Of a DNA stretch of 64,000 bases, positions 46,943 through 59,289 are shown piece by piece (the first letter of the stretch is position 1; each line of letters opens with the position of its first letter). Below the pieces are notes generated by a model. It saw only the letters and a program-made list of their open reading frames with translations. It was not told the DNA's origin and ran no database searches. This stretch comes from Lunularia cruciata. Its lineage: Eukaryota > Streptophyta > Marchantiopsida > Lunulariales > Lunulariaceae. The stretch lies in the NCBI GenBank assembly GCA_948567375.1, contig OX419756.1, positions 50,978,333-51,042,332 of the forward strand, in the 5' to 3' direction. The translations under genes and the position numbers were made by a program.

Positions 46943-47705
46943 TGTGATACACCAAGGATAGGAGACCTGAAGAGAACCACACCATGAGAAACACACACTT
47001 TCACACTCAAACTTCGATGCCACAAAGGAGCACCTTCTCTTTATTATGTAGACAAAGAGGATCTCTTCCAAGGAAGCTCCACCATAGGATTAGGTACACA
47101 GATAGGTGACATGTCAACAAGCTCCATCCTTGGATTACTTACTTGGATGGGTGACATGTCAGTTTTGGTCCTATTTGGTTGGTCAAACATGCTTTGATTA
47201 GAGGGAATCTTTTAGGGATTCTTCCTATAGGAAACTCAGAATCACATGGGTGAGGTACCATTGGAAAGCTCTTGACAAGAGAAACCAGGGGAGGAGGGAA
47301 GGCCAGCCTTTTCTTCCATTGAGAGAGAGGGGGAGAAACCTACATATTTTTGAAGTTTAATTCATCTGTTTAGGCCTTTGAAATTGCCTTCAAAGATTTC
47401 AAGCATATTTTGGTTCCTACTCTATTAGTAGAAGTCCACTTTTGGTGATACCTCTTTCTGATCTGTTCAGCCCATCATGTGTAACATTCTTCTAGATGTA
47501 CCAAACCAATTCTCACCTTTAAATCATATGTCTAGCTATTGGTTCTAAGGTTTTCAAATCTATATTGGTTTCTGCCCTATTAGTAGAAGTACTCTTTTGG
47601 TGATACTTTTATCTGATCTATTTTGACCATCATATATAACATCATTCCAGATGTTACCAAACCAAATTTCACATCTAGATTATATGGCTAGCTCTTGGTA
47701 TTATA
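46943..47705 (-). repeat. Element D 3' LTR
   Basis: Matches 52117-52884 along its length with scattered differences; its outer end has mutated away from TGTAATTC. A polypurine tract (AAAAGGAGAGAAG on the minus strand, about 47708-47720) precedes it. Confidence 0.85.
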
Positions 47706-47819
47706 AACTTCTCTCCTTTTAAGATGCAACATCCTCGTTGTGCAACTATTGCTCAAATGCTTGCACCGACATTGGTGCATGTGTCAAATTGGTAGCGGGC
47801 TCCCAAGTTGATTCATAGA

Positions 47820-47935
47820 GGAGGTAACCTTTTAACTGTACTAGATAGTCCACTTGTGGATGGCAAGTACCACACATGCATTTTTGGAGAATACGGTCCA
47901 CTTCATATTCCTTACTACCATCAATGAGTGTCGGA
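47820..47935 (-). pseudogene. Element D chromodomain
   Basis: On the minus strand: EYEVDRILQKCMCGTCHP, then GYLLYESTWEPATNLTHAP, the same fold and position as in element C. Confidence 0.65.
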
Positions 47936-48319
47936 CAAGATCAAATGTCTTGTGTAGAATGACACTGGCCTGATCAAGGAGACATCTGCATAGGAGGGAA
48001 ACTTGGAACACTAGATGGATCTTCATGTGTGGTGGTAGCTTGAGGTGATAGGCCATAACGTTGACATAATATAATAGAATAGAAAAGACCCAATAAAATG
48101 GGGTCTGAGCTTACAAGGTCCAACTAATGTGAGATTGGTTGGCAACAACTACAAATGATCCCCAACATTGAACTTCATGTGCCTATGGTGTGCATCAGCA
48201 TACTGATTTTATCTATTTTGCACAATCTATAATCTATGCTTGGCGCTTTCCACACCTTGTTGGATTTGAGAAACAAATGTGTTGATTGCGATGACCTTGG
48301 TAGCTACCGGATGGATCTT

Positions 48320-49010
48320 CATCAAGCTCGAAGGTGTGAAGGATGCTCACCATACATGAGGAAGAATGGAGTGGCATTGGTGGATACATTTACCAAATTT
48401 TTGTAAGGAAATTCCACCAATGAGGGTAAGGTGTCCCACCTCTCTTTCTCTTTTAAGGTGAAGCCGCATAACATGTCTTGAATAGTGCAATTAGCTCGCT
48501 TTGTTTGTCCATTTGTTTGTGGGTGGTAAGCTGTGGACATGGTCAACTTGGTTTTGAAGAAACCAAAGAGTGTTTGCCAAAACAAGGTGGTGAACTGAGT
48601 GCCTCTATTGGTCATGAGTACTCAAGACAAGCCATGGTGAGAGAAGACTACATCTAAGTATAATTGAGCTAGTTGTGGAGTGGTCACATCCTTGGTGGTA
48701 GGGCGTACATGAATCATTTTGTTGAGTTGGTCCACAAAGACCATGATGGAGTCAAACCCTGAGGTGATCTTGGGTTATTCATAGATGAGATCCATACTCA
48801 CCTGTTCCCACGTTGGGTAGGAGTGTGAGGTTGGGTAGGAGTGTGAGGTTGAAGGCACCCTATAGGAGCTTGATTAGGAGCTTTGTTTTGTTGATAAAAT
48901 AGGCAGCTATGCATGTAGTCCATCACGTTATTGCTCATCTTGGGCCAATAGTAATGGCACTAGATTGCATCCAAGGTCTTGTCCACTCCAACATGACCTG
49001 CAATGGCTGA
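48320..49010 (-). pseudogene. Element D integrase, decayed
   Basis: Minus-strand blocks: HCRSCWSGQDLGC (remnant of the zinc domain in a shifted frame), VFVDQLNKMIHVRPTTKDVT, YLDVVFSHHGLS, MTNRGTQFTTLFWQTLFGFF, TMSTAYHPQTNGQTKRANCT (catalytic Glu altered to Lys) and KERWDTLPSLVEFPYKN. Together they identify the GPY/chromovirus type of integrase. Confidence 0.75.
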
Positions 49011-49239
49011 ATCATGATATTCTGTTAGAATGGTAGTGCATAATTTTGGGACATTTGGGATCCATACTCTGCCATCACAAAAGGTGAGTCCTTGGGTGCT
49101 AAGTGATGCCTTTGGATGATTGTGCTTCTACAATCTATGGATCAGTTTTTGTAGCAGCCAAAATCTTTGGCCAAAATTCAAGGTTAATTTTACCCTCTAC
49201 CACCAAGTTGTTTGCCATCAACATGCGGGTGAATGCATC

Positions 49240-50556
49240 TACAAGTTGCTTCATCCCTTCCACATAGATGATTGTCATGTTGAAGCATTTTCGCCACTCT
49301 ACCCACTAAATCTAGCAATGGGATAGATCTTTTTGTGTCTCGAGATAGACTAGAGATTTGTGGTCTGTCTCTACTACAAATACCTTCTTGCCTAGAGAGT
49401 GCTACCAATGCTTGGTTGCAAGAGTGATGGCCATTCTGTGGTGTGGTAGTTGTGTTCTGCCAGTAACAACTTTTGAGAGAAATATGCAATTTGATGCCAT
49501 CCGTCATGCCACTCTTGTTGTAGGATTGCTCCTATTGCTATGTCTGATGCATCTATAGCCAACTTGATTGGACGTTTTGGGTCATACTACTTCAAGGTTG
49601 GGGCATGTAGCAAGTGACTTTCAATTCTTGAAAGGCCAACTCTTGTGTGGTTCTCCATGTCCACTTCTTTCCCTTGCCAAGTAGTGTCATTTAAGGCTAT
49701 GCAACCTTGGAGAAGTCCTTGATTAATTGATGATAAAATCCTATCAACCCCAAGAAGCTCTTGAGTTGAGTTTGATCTTCTGGGGCAATCCATTTGAATG
49801 ACCTCTATTTTATCTATCAATAGTTGACTACCCTCTGCACTTACTCTATGCTCCAAGTAGTCTATTTTAGACTTGCCAAACTTGCACTTTAAGATTTTGG
49901 CGTACAATTGATTCTATCTTAGAATTTGGAGGACTTCTTGTAGATGTTGTTTGTGTTCCATCATTGTGCTTCTACATACTAGGATGTTTTCTAGGAAGAT
50001 GATAACAGACTTATCCAAATATGGACAAAATATGTCATTTATTAGACTCATGAAAGTGGTAAGTGCATTGGTGAGACCAAAAGGCATCATGAGATACTTG
50101 AAGTGGCTATACTTGGTTCAAAAGGCAATTTTGTACACATCCTCCTTTGCAATTTGGATTTAATTGTAACCATTCTGCAAATCTAGTTTGGTGAAGAGTC
50201 TTGGTCCATTGATCAAACATGTCATCCATGCAAGGTAAGGGGTATTTGTTCTTCACTGTTTGCTAATTGAGACCCCAATAGTCAATGCACATATGCATTG
50301 TACCGTCCTTCTTCACAAACAAGACCATATCTCCTTATGGTGATATGTTGGGTTGGATGAACCCTTTTTGTAGCATATCCTCAATTTGATTCTTACAATC
50401 CTCCAACTCATGCGGTGATAGGCAATATGGAGTCTTACAAGGAGGTGTCTTCCCTGGAAGTGTCTCAATTTTGTGATCTACTCTCCTTTTTGTTGGTAAT
50501 CTTGAGGGTAGATCATTGGGACAGACATCTTGAAAATCATTTACCACATCCTTCAA
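49240..50556 (-). pseudogene. Element D reverse transcriptase and RNase H, decayed
   Basis: Minus-strand blocks: [71 protein letters not shown], later KILKCKFGKSKIDYLEH and RPIKLAIDASDIAIGAIL followed by QQEWHDGWHQIAYFSQKLL (RNase H). Several frame changes fall between the palm motif and RNase H. Confidence 0.75.
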
Positions 50557-50589
50557 TTTCTCAGGAATTTGTCTATCCAGTTGTGCATT

Positions 50590-51120
50590 CTAGACTTCTT
50601 TTATTAGACCCATGAAACATCTATCGGTCTTACAGATAGTTGTTGTCCTTATGACATAAAGATGCAATTCTTGCATGAGTGATTTTTCTTTAACCCCCGT
50701 GATCAACCATTGGTGGGTTCTCATTACTTTCTTCCTCAAGTCTACCATTGGATTGTAATCTTCCATCCATGGCATGCCTAAGATTGCGTCACAATGAGCT
50801 AATTGTATCACTCAATTACTTCTTGATATTCTCCTATAGAGAGTGTTACCCATCTAGGTAATGAGTCAATCCTCTCTATTTGCCTGTTAGGTAACTCTTA
50901 TTCTTTACTCTCATCTCTCTCTAGATCCATTCCCAATCTTATTGCAATAGAGCAAGACAAGAAATTCTTTGTTGCTTCCAGATCTATTAATACTCTCACT
51001 TGATTGCCTTCTAGGATTCCATTCACTACAATCAATTATGAGGTTGCCTTTTGGTACCTTTGCGTGCTTGTATTCTTCCTTCCCTTGCTTTTCTACTTCC
51101 TTATTGAGCTAGTAAGGCAG
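50590..51120 (-). pseudogene. Element D protease region
   Basis: Post-protease block HCDAILGMPWMEDYNP at about 50790-50740; the protease core upstream is scrambled by frame changes (EFLVLLYCNKIGNG near 50965-50930). Confidence 0.55.
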
Positions 51121-51133
51121 TGAGGTACATTTA

Positions 51134-51870
51134 CTAGCGATCTTCAATTTCCAAAGTGATTTCTACCTCCTCTTCTTCAGTGCATCTCTCCGTGTTGTTC
51201 AAAGATTGCCTGTATGAAGACCAAGGGCCTCTAGGGAGACAAGCACAACAGTTGGTAGATATATGCACAATATGACCACAATTGTAACAACAACATTGTT
51301 CTCCTTGAGTTCCTTCTCCTCGTGGGACTCCATCTCTCCATTCTTCTACCGATCCCGTTCTCCTTGAAATGGTTGTGCACCTCAGTCTCAAAACCAAAGG
51401 TTGCCCAATTCCATTGGTACTAGTTCACCCATGGGTGGCATTTCTGCCTGATAATGTTGATGTGGAACCACTCTTTCACCTCCATCCAATGCCCCTACTA
51501 TTCTTTGCACCAACTCCTACAACTACGGATCCATGGTTCTTGTAACACTCAATTGTTATTATCTACTTCAATAGAGAGTTAATCAATAGAGAGTTAATAT
51601 GATCACTCTGGAGGGTGCACAAACTATTAGAACTACCATTGGGACCTCAAAATCTACCACTCTTTGATAATATTCCTCACCAAAATCTCTAAACATCACT
51701 TTTGGTCTCCCTACATAACAAATTTCTGCTTGAGTGCTAAAAGGGAAAGGATTTGGGACATTCAAATCCATTGCAACAAAATGTAGATTGTCAAATCCCA
51801 CTCTCCATTGTAAATCACTACCGGCAGAATCATTGGGTTTTGACTATATCCACTCTGCTCCAAAGTGAAA
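51134..51870 (-). pseudogene. Element D gag, shortened
   Basis: N-terminal part at 51801-51583 (NVPNPFPFSTQAE, RPKVMFRDF) and zinc knuckle CYNCGHIVHISTNC at about 51285-51244. The capsid segment that element C carries at 26604-26814 and 30412-31000 is absent, so D has an internal deletion. Confidence 0.65.
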
Positions 51871-52103
51871 AACTAGATACACTCTCACTTGCTCACACTG
51901 AATGTACATAATCTTGATGTGGAATGGATTCAAGGACAAAAAGCAAGGTGCTGGATATTGTCATCCCAAAGCCTCCATTTCATCCTCCTTCTAGCACTCT
52001 TAATCTACCAATTACACCAAGATGTCTCTCCTCAAAATTACTCCGTCTTAGTAGCCCATGTTCTTCCAAGAGGGGTGATCCGCTCTCTTGGATGACAACA
52101 CTT

Positions 52104-52115
52104 GCTCTAATACCA
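52104..52115 (-). other. Element D primer-binding site (tRNA-iMet type)
   Basis: TGGTATTAGAGC on the minus strand, one base from the LTR end; 11 of 12 bases match TGGTATCAGAGC. Confidence 0.8.
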
Positions 52116-52116
52116 T

Positions 52117-52884
52117 TGTAATTCTTAGAGGATAGGAGACCTGAAGAGAACCACACCATGAGAAACACACACTTTCACACTCAAACTCCGATGCCCCAAA
52201 GGAACACCTTCTCTTTATTATATAGATAAAGAGGATCTCCTCCAAGGAAGCTCCACCATAGGATTAGGTACACAAATAGGTGACATGTCAACAAGCTCCA
52301 CCCTTGGATTACTTACTTGGATGGGTGACATGTCGGTTTTGGTCCTATCTGGTTGGTCAAACAAGCTTTGACCAAAGGGAATCTTTTAGGGAATCTTCAT
52401 GTAGGAAACTCAAAATCACGTGGGTGAGGTACCATTGGAAAGCTCTCAACAAGAAAAACTAGGGAGGAGGGAAGGCCAGCCTTTAACTCCATTGGGGGGG
52501 GGGGTAGGAGGGAGGAATCTACACATTTTTGAGGACTAATTCATTTGTTTAGGCCTCTGAAATTGCCTTCAAAGATTTAAACATATTTTGGTTCCTACTC
52601 TATTAGTAGAAGTCCCCTTTTGGTGATACTTCTTTCTGATCTGTTTAGTCCATCATGTGTAACATCCTTCTAGATGTTACCTAACCAATTATCACCTTTA
52701 AATCATATGTCTAGCTATTGGCTCTAAGGTTTTCAAATCTATATTGGTTTCTGCTATATTAGTAGAAGTACTATTTTGGTGATACTTCTATCTGATCTAA
52801 TTTGACCATCATGTATAGTATCATTCTAGATGTTACCAAACCAAATTTCACATCTAGATCATATGGCTAGCTCTTGGTATTACA
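52117..52884 (-). repeat. Element D 5' LTR with internal duplication
   Basis: 768 bp, TGTAATACC...GAATTACA on the minus strand. It is about 170 bp longer than C's LTR because its U3 start is duplicated: the block AGCTAG...GATCAGATAGAAGTATCACC...ACTTCTACTAATA occurs twice (about 52884-52735 and 52720-52590). The same duplication is in the 3' LTR. Confidence 0.8.
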
Positions 52885-54150
52885 ATATGTTGCTAATGAT
52901 CAAAAGGTTTGGGTTATTAGGGTGAGAGACATCCTGATTTCTTGTAAGCTTGGTGCAAGAAGACAAGAGGGATTATTTAGAAGAGTTCTTTACATACCAT
53001 AGTTGCAACGCAACTTGTTTAGTATTGGTCAAGCAACACACAAAGGTATCCAAACAACCTACACCAAAGAGGGCTGCTACATAAAGAAAGATGGAGCAGT
53101 GGTGATGAAGAGTGTTCATGACTTAAAGCTCTACAGACTTTAGATCAGAGTTACCTAGATAGGTAACATTTTCCAAGCCAATGCTATTGTTGCAAGCAAT
53201 GAGGAGAGTAAGAAACTAGATAAGCAAAAGGAATGTAAGAAGTTAGATATTGAACTTTGGCACCAAAGACTTGGTCATCTCAATCTTGTCTATGTTAGGA
53301 AGATGGAGAAAGAAGGACTAATAGAGGGTCTTTATTTGAAACTAGAAGAGTTCAGAAGTCAAAAGTCTCTAGAGTGTAATGGGCGTGCTCCTAGGAAAAC
53401 AACATCGATTACCTTTTGCAAAATTCAATGATAGTAGAGGCAAGTACAAGGTTGGGAAGTTCTTTCACAATGATATTTGTGGTCTTATGATGTGAGCTCA
53501 ATAGGAAGATCTAGATGTTATCTCCTTATTAAAGATGATATAGTGGTTTCAAATTTGTATTTCTCTTGAAAGAGAAGTCAAAAACTCTCTCTTGCTTCCA
53601 ACAAATTCACACATTTGTAGAAACTTAATGTGAAGTGAAGATCAAGAAACTAAAATTTGATAGAGTAGGTGAATATAGTGGAAAGGAATTGCTGGTTTTG
53701 CATAGAGTGTTGGATAAGTCCATGAAGTCAACACCTTACACTCTTGAGAAAAACAATATTTTAGAAAGAGATCATAAAACAATGTTTGAAGTAGCAAGAA
53801 GCATGTTGCTTTCTAAAAAACTGCCTAAAGAGTTGTGGGCAGAGTTTAGGGTTTAGGGTTTACACATGCTCTTACTAGAGTTTATAATAGAGTGTGAGAG
53901 AAAGCTCCTTGTTTGCTTTGGCATGGAACAAAACCAATAGTAGCATATTTGAGAACTTTTGGTTGCTCAATCTTTGTGCACACACCAAACGGCCTAAGAA
54001 AGAAGTTTGATCCAAAGGGACAAGAGATGTCTTTTGGGTATAATTCAGAATCCAAAGCCTTCATATTGTGGGATCAGATAAAGAAAAAGGTATGTGAAAG
54101 TAAGGATGTCATGTTTAGAGAGGAGCAACCCTATCATAAAAAATTATAGA
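52885..54150 (+). pseudogene. Element F (Copia) pre-integrase and integrase, last fragment
   Basis: Continuation of the Copia element after D. GAG-pre-integrase block ELWHQRLGHLNLVYVRKMEK (about 53254-53313). Integrase core remnant: LKFDRVGEYSGKEL (53653 on, second Asp region), LERDHKTMFEVARSMLLSKK and LPKELWAEF (catalytic Glu region), then LRTFGCSIFVHTPNGLRKK and FDPKGQEMSFGYNSESKAF (about 53948-54061). Stops and frame slips are common, and the first catalytic block is eroded. No RT or 3' LTR was found further right. Confidence 0.8.
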
Positions 54151-55357
54151 TGCTAAACTTAGACAAAAATTGTCTTCAAGTAAGAGATGGAGAGCAAGCC
54201 AATGCTATAATGAGCATTGATGAGATAGAAGTTGATGAAGACTTCCTACAAGCTTCTAGGAAGAAGGTGGTTGCAGAGGTTGCAGAGGAATCAACAAGTA
54301 CGATTATGTTGGCAGGTTAATCCAATCCCATGGGCAAGGGTATGGGTATAAGGCATGGAAGTATAGGACAATCCTTCCGTAGACTATGAGAAGAAGTTCT
54401 TGGAACCAATTACTAACAAATGATCATGTAGTGGTCTATGAGGAGAGTTCAGATAATGGGTAGAGATGCCATAGCAATCTTGACTATGGGATAGAGTTAA
54501 CACTTAGACACTCAACCCAAGAATAGATTCATAGGTTTGTCTCCCTATGAGCCCATTGACTTCCTTGGTTATGACTCTTTGGGTAAGTAAGCAATGCTAC
54601 AAGCAATGCAAATGACATTCTAAGATTTAGTAAAGAATGCAACCAAAGGGAATGCTATGGGCAATGCTTATTATACTCTAAGATCTAGACAAAAATGAAA
54701 AATAGGGAATACTACGGGCAATGAAATGACACTCCTAGATCTAGGCAATAATGCAACAAGCATAGCATCAATTTTATACATAATACACATTCAGGAATGG
54801 GAATGGGACTCAACACTCATTACATCAACAAATAGAATAAATTTTCTTTATTGTATTTGCTGCTCAAATAAAGTAGCAATGAGCTACAACCAGAGTGTCT
54901 CACAACCATGATTTGTATTCACTTCAGCCCATAGACTCAAAAATTACACAAATCACTCAATACCTCACTAATACTTGACTCAATCCAAATAGAGTTCCTC
55001 TCAAAGATAGAAGATGAACCTCAATCTCCTACTACAAAAAATGATGGTTACAATGCAAGGTGGAAAAACCCGCCCTTAGTGGCTTGAGCCCCCTTACAAA
55101 ATAGGGATCCTAAACCTAAAATGAATTTTCTACTTTTATTACAACCTACATTTCTTCCTTGTGATACCACCATGAATGCCAATTGGTTCCTAACCCCTCA
55201 TATCTAATAGATTACAACTTTTACATTATTAGAGCACCATTCTGGCTTTAATTAACTACCTAATTACTTTTCTAACATATTGCTTTGCAAAGGGCTCTTC
55301 CTATATCCGTATACAACCCCTAGAGGAGTTCTCTTGCATTTCTACTACTTTGCCCAT
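54151..55357. other. No recognisable gene (end of Copia F and unclassified DNA)
   Basis: The first 170 bp (DEIEVDEDFLQASRKKVVAE) may be the Copia linker after integrase. Near-repeats of GGGCAATG and CTAGATCTAGGCAATAATGCAA words occur at 54590-54760. Nothing else is supported. Confidence 0.4.
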
Positions 55358-55917
55358 TGTTGTGCATATATACATCGCTACACAACATACATTGCTGTCA
55401 ACATCATACACTATAGAAACACAACTCACACATAAGTCATACATAGACTCTAAAGTGCCACAATAATCAGATTGCTTAACACTCTCAACTCAACTCAACT
55501 CAACTCAGATCAGTACTTGATCTATCACTCTATAAACTGCCAACAACTGGGCACTAATTACAGTCAAGCCACACGCACTCAAGCATAGAGAATCCAAGTG
55601 ACGCTCGCTGGCCTCTGTCCACCATAACCAGGAACTTGAAGGCTTAACATCAGAGAAGTGAGCTCTCTGGAGCTCACTTCAAAACTATACCCCCTGGACT
55701 TGAGCTAGCACTGAAACCCTAACGGTCCCACTGACGGCACACTCGACGGTGCAAATGGTGCAAAGTGACGGTGGGCCCCACCGTGAAGTCAGTACCCTGA
55801 ACACAAAATCTAACCGTCGGAAAGTAGTCTTTGAGAAACTGCTAGAATAACTCTAACTACTATCACTGGAACTCCAGTGTCCGAGCATCTAGATGCGGAG
55901 CTACAAATGGCGTGACA
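55358..55917 (-). repeat. Element B 3' LTR (R2 plus core)
   Basis: 105 bp repeat R2 at 55358-55462, one base, then the core 55464-55917 beginning TGTCACGCC on the minus strand; conserved stem-loop at 55655-55680. Structure as in element A. Confidence 0.85.
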
Positions 55918-55919
55918 CC

Positions 55920-56007
55920 TGTCATGCGTATATACATCGCTGTCAACATCATACACTTTAGAAACACAACTCACACATAAGTCATACATAGACTCCAAAG
56001 TGCCACA
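55920..56007 (-). repeat. Element B terminal repeat R1 (88 bp)
   Basis: The second copy of the 105 bp repeat, 17 bp shorter, separated from the core by two bases (GACAGGTGTC junction) and preceded by the polypurine tract AGGGGGGTGAT (56008-56018). Confidence 0.85.
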
Positions 56008-56176
56008 ATCACCCCCCTAGCTGGCGGTTAGGTCCCTCTAACTCCAGATAGCCATCTACTCTAAGTATATGGTATACCCTCTAATGGGCAAAGATCAGGA
56101 GGCCGGGTGCTATGGAGCCCCATCGTTAGTCGCCTGTGTGCAATCTATACCATATAAAGAATGAACTAGCTATAGG

Positions 56177-56600
56177 TCAAGTACATCTAGGACATAACCA
56201 CTGTCCTTGAGGAACCACCGTGAGGGGAGAAGTCATACATGCCATATGCCATCCTCTCAAACAGCTATCACACACTAATATAGTAGCAGCTCCACCAGAA
56301 GAGCCACATAATATACACCTCAAGCCTGCACGTACAAGTGCCAAGCTTGGGTCCATAGTACCATCAATGTTTGGGAGGTGGCATGGCGCACAATTGCACA
56401 CATGATCCTTCCAAACAACACCATCACGTTGTTCTAACACAAGGACTCCAGATGGCAAAACCTCACGCACTCTCAAGATAGTGTGGCCTGTAGAAACATC
56501 AAGTGTCGTCGGTGCTGTCTGCTGTAGATATACATAATTGCCTGGATGAAATCAACGGATCGAGGATCTATAACCTCCTCCTCAAATGGTAGCATAGCGT
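56177..56600 (-). pseudogene. Element B integrase C-terminal region with PHD finger
   Basis: The PHD finger retains all eight zinc ligands: CILCGSSGG, LVCDSCLRGWHMAC and QWLCPRCT. Residue changes from copy A are few (for example P to S and K to Q). A frameshift lies between it and the integrase core near 56535-56582. Confidence 0.88.
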
Positions 56601-57440
56601 AAAGTATCTCTATGCTGAGCAATCGCCAAGTTCTCAAAGGCCATTGGCATCACTCTCCGAAAGATCTCTGCCCGCTGAGAACATGCGCTCATCCATACAT
56701 CAAGGTCATCCAAGTCCAAAACTAGAGTAGCATCTCGACAAATGGCTGTAGGTAAATCTGGATCTCGTCCATAGAGTAGAAAGTATGGAGAGAAGGATGC
56801 TAAGGAGGCTTGTTGGCTGAACCGATAGCCCATGGCCAACCAAGGTAATTGGAGATCCCAATCTCCCAAGTGGCCTCTCTGCAAACCATACTTTTGCAAT
56901 CCTCTCTTCATCATCTAAACCACCCTCTCTGCTAAGCCATCTGCCTTAGGGTGATCTCGGGATGTAGTACGATGATCAATCAAAGCCTTGTCACAGAAGA
57001 CCTGAAACTCCCCCAAGAACTCTATATCCTGATTAGTCAAAACCTTAGCTGGTGCACCAAAATGACTAAGAACTTGATCCAGGAACGAGTAAGCTGTCCC
57101 TTCACTAGACTTGTAAGGAAGTGCCACCAACTCAATCCACTTGGAGAAGTGCTCCACCATCACCTAAACATACCAATGATGTCTCACAATCAGCAATAAA
57201 GGTCCGGCGAAGTCCAAACTCCAACGGTAACCCAATCCCATGATAGGTAATGGGTGTAACTGTGGCGTAGGAGCATTGAATAATGCTCTAACTTGGTCAC
57301 AAACCACACATCTGGCAACAAACTGCTGTACCTCGGTCTGCATACCGTGCCACCAGTAATGACTCTAGAGTGAGCTATATGTATGCTTTACTCCAAATGT
57401 CCTAGCTCTTCATGAGCATGACGGACCAATTGTGGTCTTT
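56582..57440 (-). pseudogene. Element B integrase catalytic core and zinc domain
   Basis: Contains the DDE core missing from A: GYRWSLDFAGPLLL (first Asp), VMVEHFSKWIELVALP, then KVLTNQDIEFLGEF, where the second catalytic Asp (T-D-x-G in relatives) appears as Asn, and HPKADGLAERVV with the Glu, followed by a TAG (CAG expected). Then GDWDLQLPWLAMGYRFSQQ and PYFLLYGRDPDLP. It catalyses joining of element DNA to the target. Confidence 0.8.
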
Positions 57441-57525
57441 GTGATGGAAGTGGTACTACTTGCACTCTACTATCCTCCCAAACACGCAAAAGGTGCCTAC
57501 CCTCCAATCTGAACCGTCTGGCTTG

Positions 57526-59200
57526 CTAAAGAACACGGTCTCTCTCCTTGGCCCCAATTGTGCCACCCACAACACCAGTGCAAAGATAGTCAATCACTAA
57601 GACATCATCATGAATATCTTGCTGAACTGTACCAATATCTTCACTCTCTGGATCTGTGACCTCAATAATTCCTCTTGTATGCGCTGAGAGAGATACCATC
57701 AAAGCCTCTGCAAATATACACAGAAAGGCCGATGCATGCCAACCTGGCACCATCTCCTCATCTGTCTCACCATGCCAACATGCTCCGGTCTGATCCTGCT
57801 GGCTGGGACATGGGTTTCTACTCAACCCATTTGCATCACGGTTCACCACTCCAGGTCTGTGAACAACCGTGAAATCATACTCCTGTAAAATCAGATCCCA
57901 TTGTGCAAGCTTCCCTAAAAGCTTGTCGGACTCCATCAACCACTTCAGCGGCTGATGATCAGTGATGAGAGTGAAGGGGTTACCAAATAGGTAACATCGG
58001 AAATGTGCTACTGCCCAAACTGCTGCCAAGCACTCTCCCTCATATGAACTATACTTTGCCTCCGCTGAATTGTTGGAGCGACTAGCATAGGCCACCACAA
58101 ACTCATTCTCCTCATCATCATGTTGGATGAGCACCACTCCAAGCCCCAACATACTCCAATCAGTGTGAACCTGAAATGGTCATTCCTTGATCGGTCTCCT
58201 CAAAATAGGAGCATATGTCAACCTCTCCTTGAGCTCTACAAAAGCTCTCTCCTGCTCATCTCCCCAACACCACTCCTGTGTAAGCTTGGTCAGCTTTGTC
58301 AAGGCCTTGGCAATGGCACTGAATCCTCTAACATAGCGGCGATAAAAGTTTGCCAACCCAAGGAATGCTCACACTTTGCTCACATTCATAGGCCGAGGAA
58401 TACGTGCAATAGCCTCTACCTTGATCTGTTGAACACCAAGTCCTCCGGGGTAGATAGTGTGACCCAAATACTCAACCTGCTCATGGAAGAACCTACACTT
58501 CCCAAGATGTAATTTGATTCCATGAGATCTCAACCTCTCAAACACCTCCAACAACTGTCTCTCATGCTCCTCCATAGTAGTGCTATAAACCAAAATGTCA
58601 TCAATATAGCACCGAGCAAAATCCAATCCAGCTAGGATCCTATCCATGACCCTCTGGAACTCAGCAAGAGCGTTCTTTAACCCAAATGGTAAGAACCTCC
58701 ACTGATATAACACATCCTTGCCGTGAGGATCAATAGCCCAAAATGCTATCTTGGACTTATCCTCCTCCCTGATCGGCAACTGATGATATCCCGCTCAAAG
58801 ATCCAAAGTACTGAAGACCTTTGCATGCCCAATCGCATCAAAAATCTCCTCTGGTGTAGGCATGGCATACCGATCAGCCCTCGTCTATTGGTTGATAGGA
58901 CGGTAATCTCTACACATCCGTCTATCTGTATAGTTGCCATGCACATCCTTCTTGGCTGGCATCACTGTCGTTGATGCATACTCTCCATGTGAAATCTCCA
59001 CCAAACCAGCCTCAAAAAGGTTACTACTCTGGCTCTAAATCAATGTCCTCTCCATATCACTATATCGATAAGGACATCGGAAAACTGGTATGTCGCTAGT
59101 CAGCTCAATCCGTATACTAGGTCCTTTCAGAGCACCCAAATCCTTCATATTGAAGGCAAAACAACTCATGTGACTCCTCAAGAACCTCCAAACCCTCCGT
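57526..59200 (-). pseudogene. Element B reverse transcriptase and RNase H, interrupted
   Basis: RT: WRFLPFGLKNALAEFQRVMD and CYIDDILVYSTTMEEHERQL (about 58645-58560). RNase H: ASRSNNSAEAKYSSYEGECL and LITDHQPLKWLM (about 58095-57920). Breaks: TGA for CGA in DLRAGYH (about 58794), a stop/frame change near 58370-58150 that separates RT from RNase H, and TAG for CAG just after 57526. Confidence 0.85.
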
Positions 59201-59289
59201 CTTTCCTCTCCAGTAAGCTTGGGTCCAAGATCTGGCTCCCAAGTATCCTTTGTAACTATAGTAGGAGTGGAAGACGTACTGACTGGCTG

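Larger units (their letters stand above)
46943..52884 (-). mobile_element. Element D: Ty3/Gypsy chromovirus, same family as C, inverted
   Basis: Inserted in the Copia element F, facing C. Ends TGTGATAC... and ...GGTATTACA, flanked by GTATG (46938-46942) and ATATG (52885-52889), one mismatch. Minus-strand order: 5' LTR, primer site, gag, protease, RT, RNase H, integrase, chromodomain, polypurine tract, 3' LTR. Part of gag is missing relative to C and all domains carry stops. Confidence 0.85.

Noticed and set aside
53843..53862. Telomere-like TTTAGGG units
   Set aside because: Only about two and a half units, inside the Copia integrase remnant; not an interstitial telomere block.
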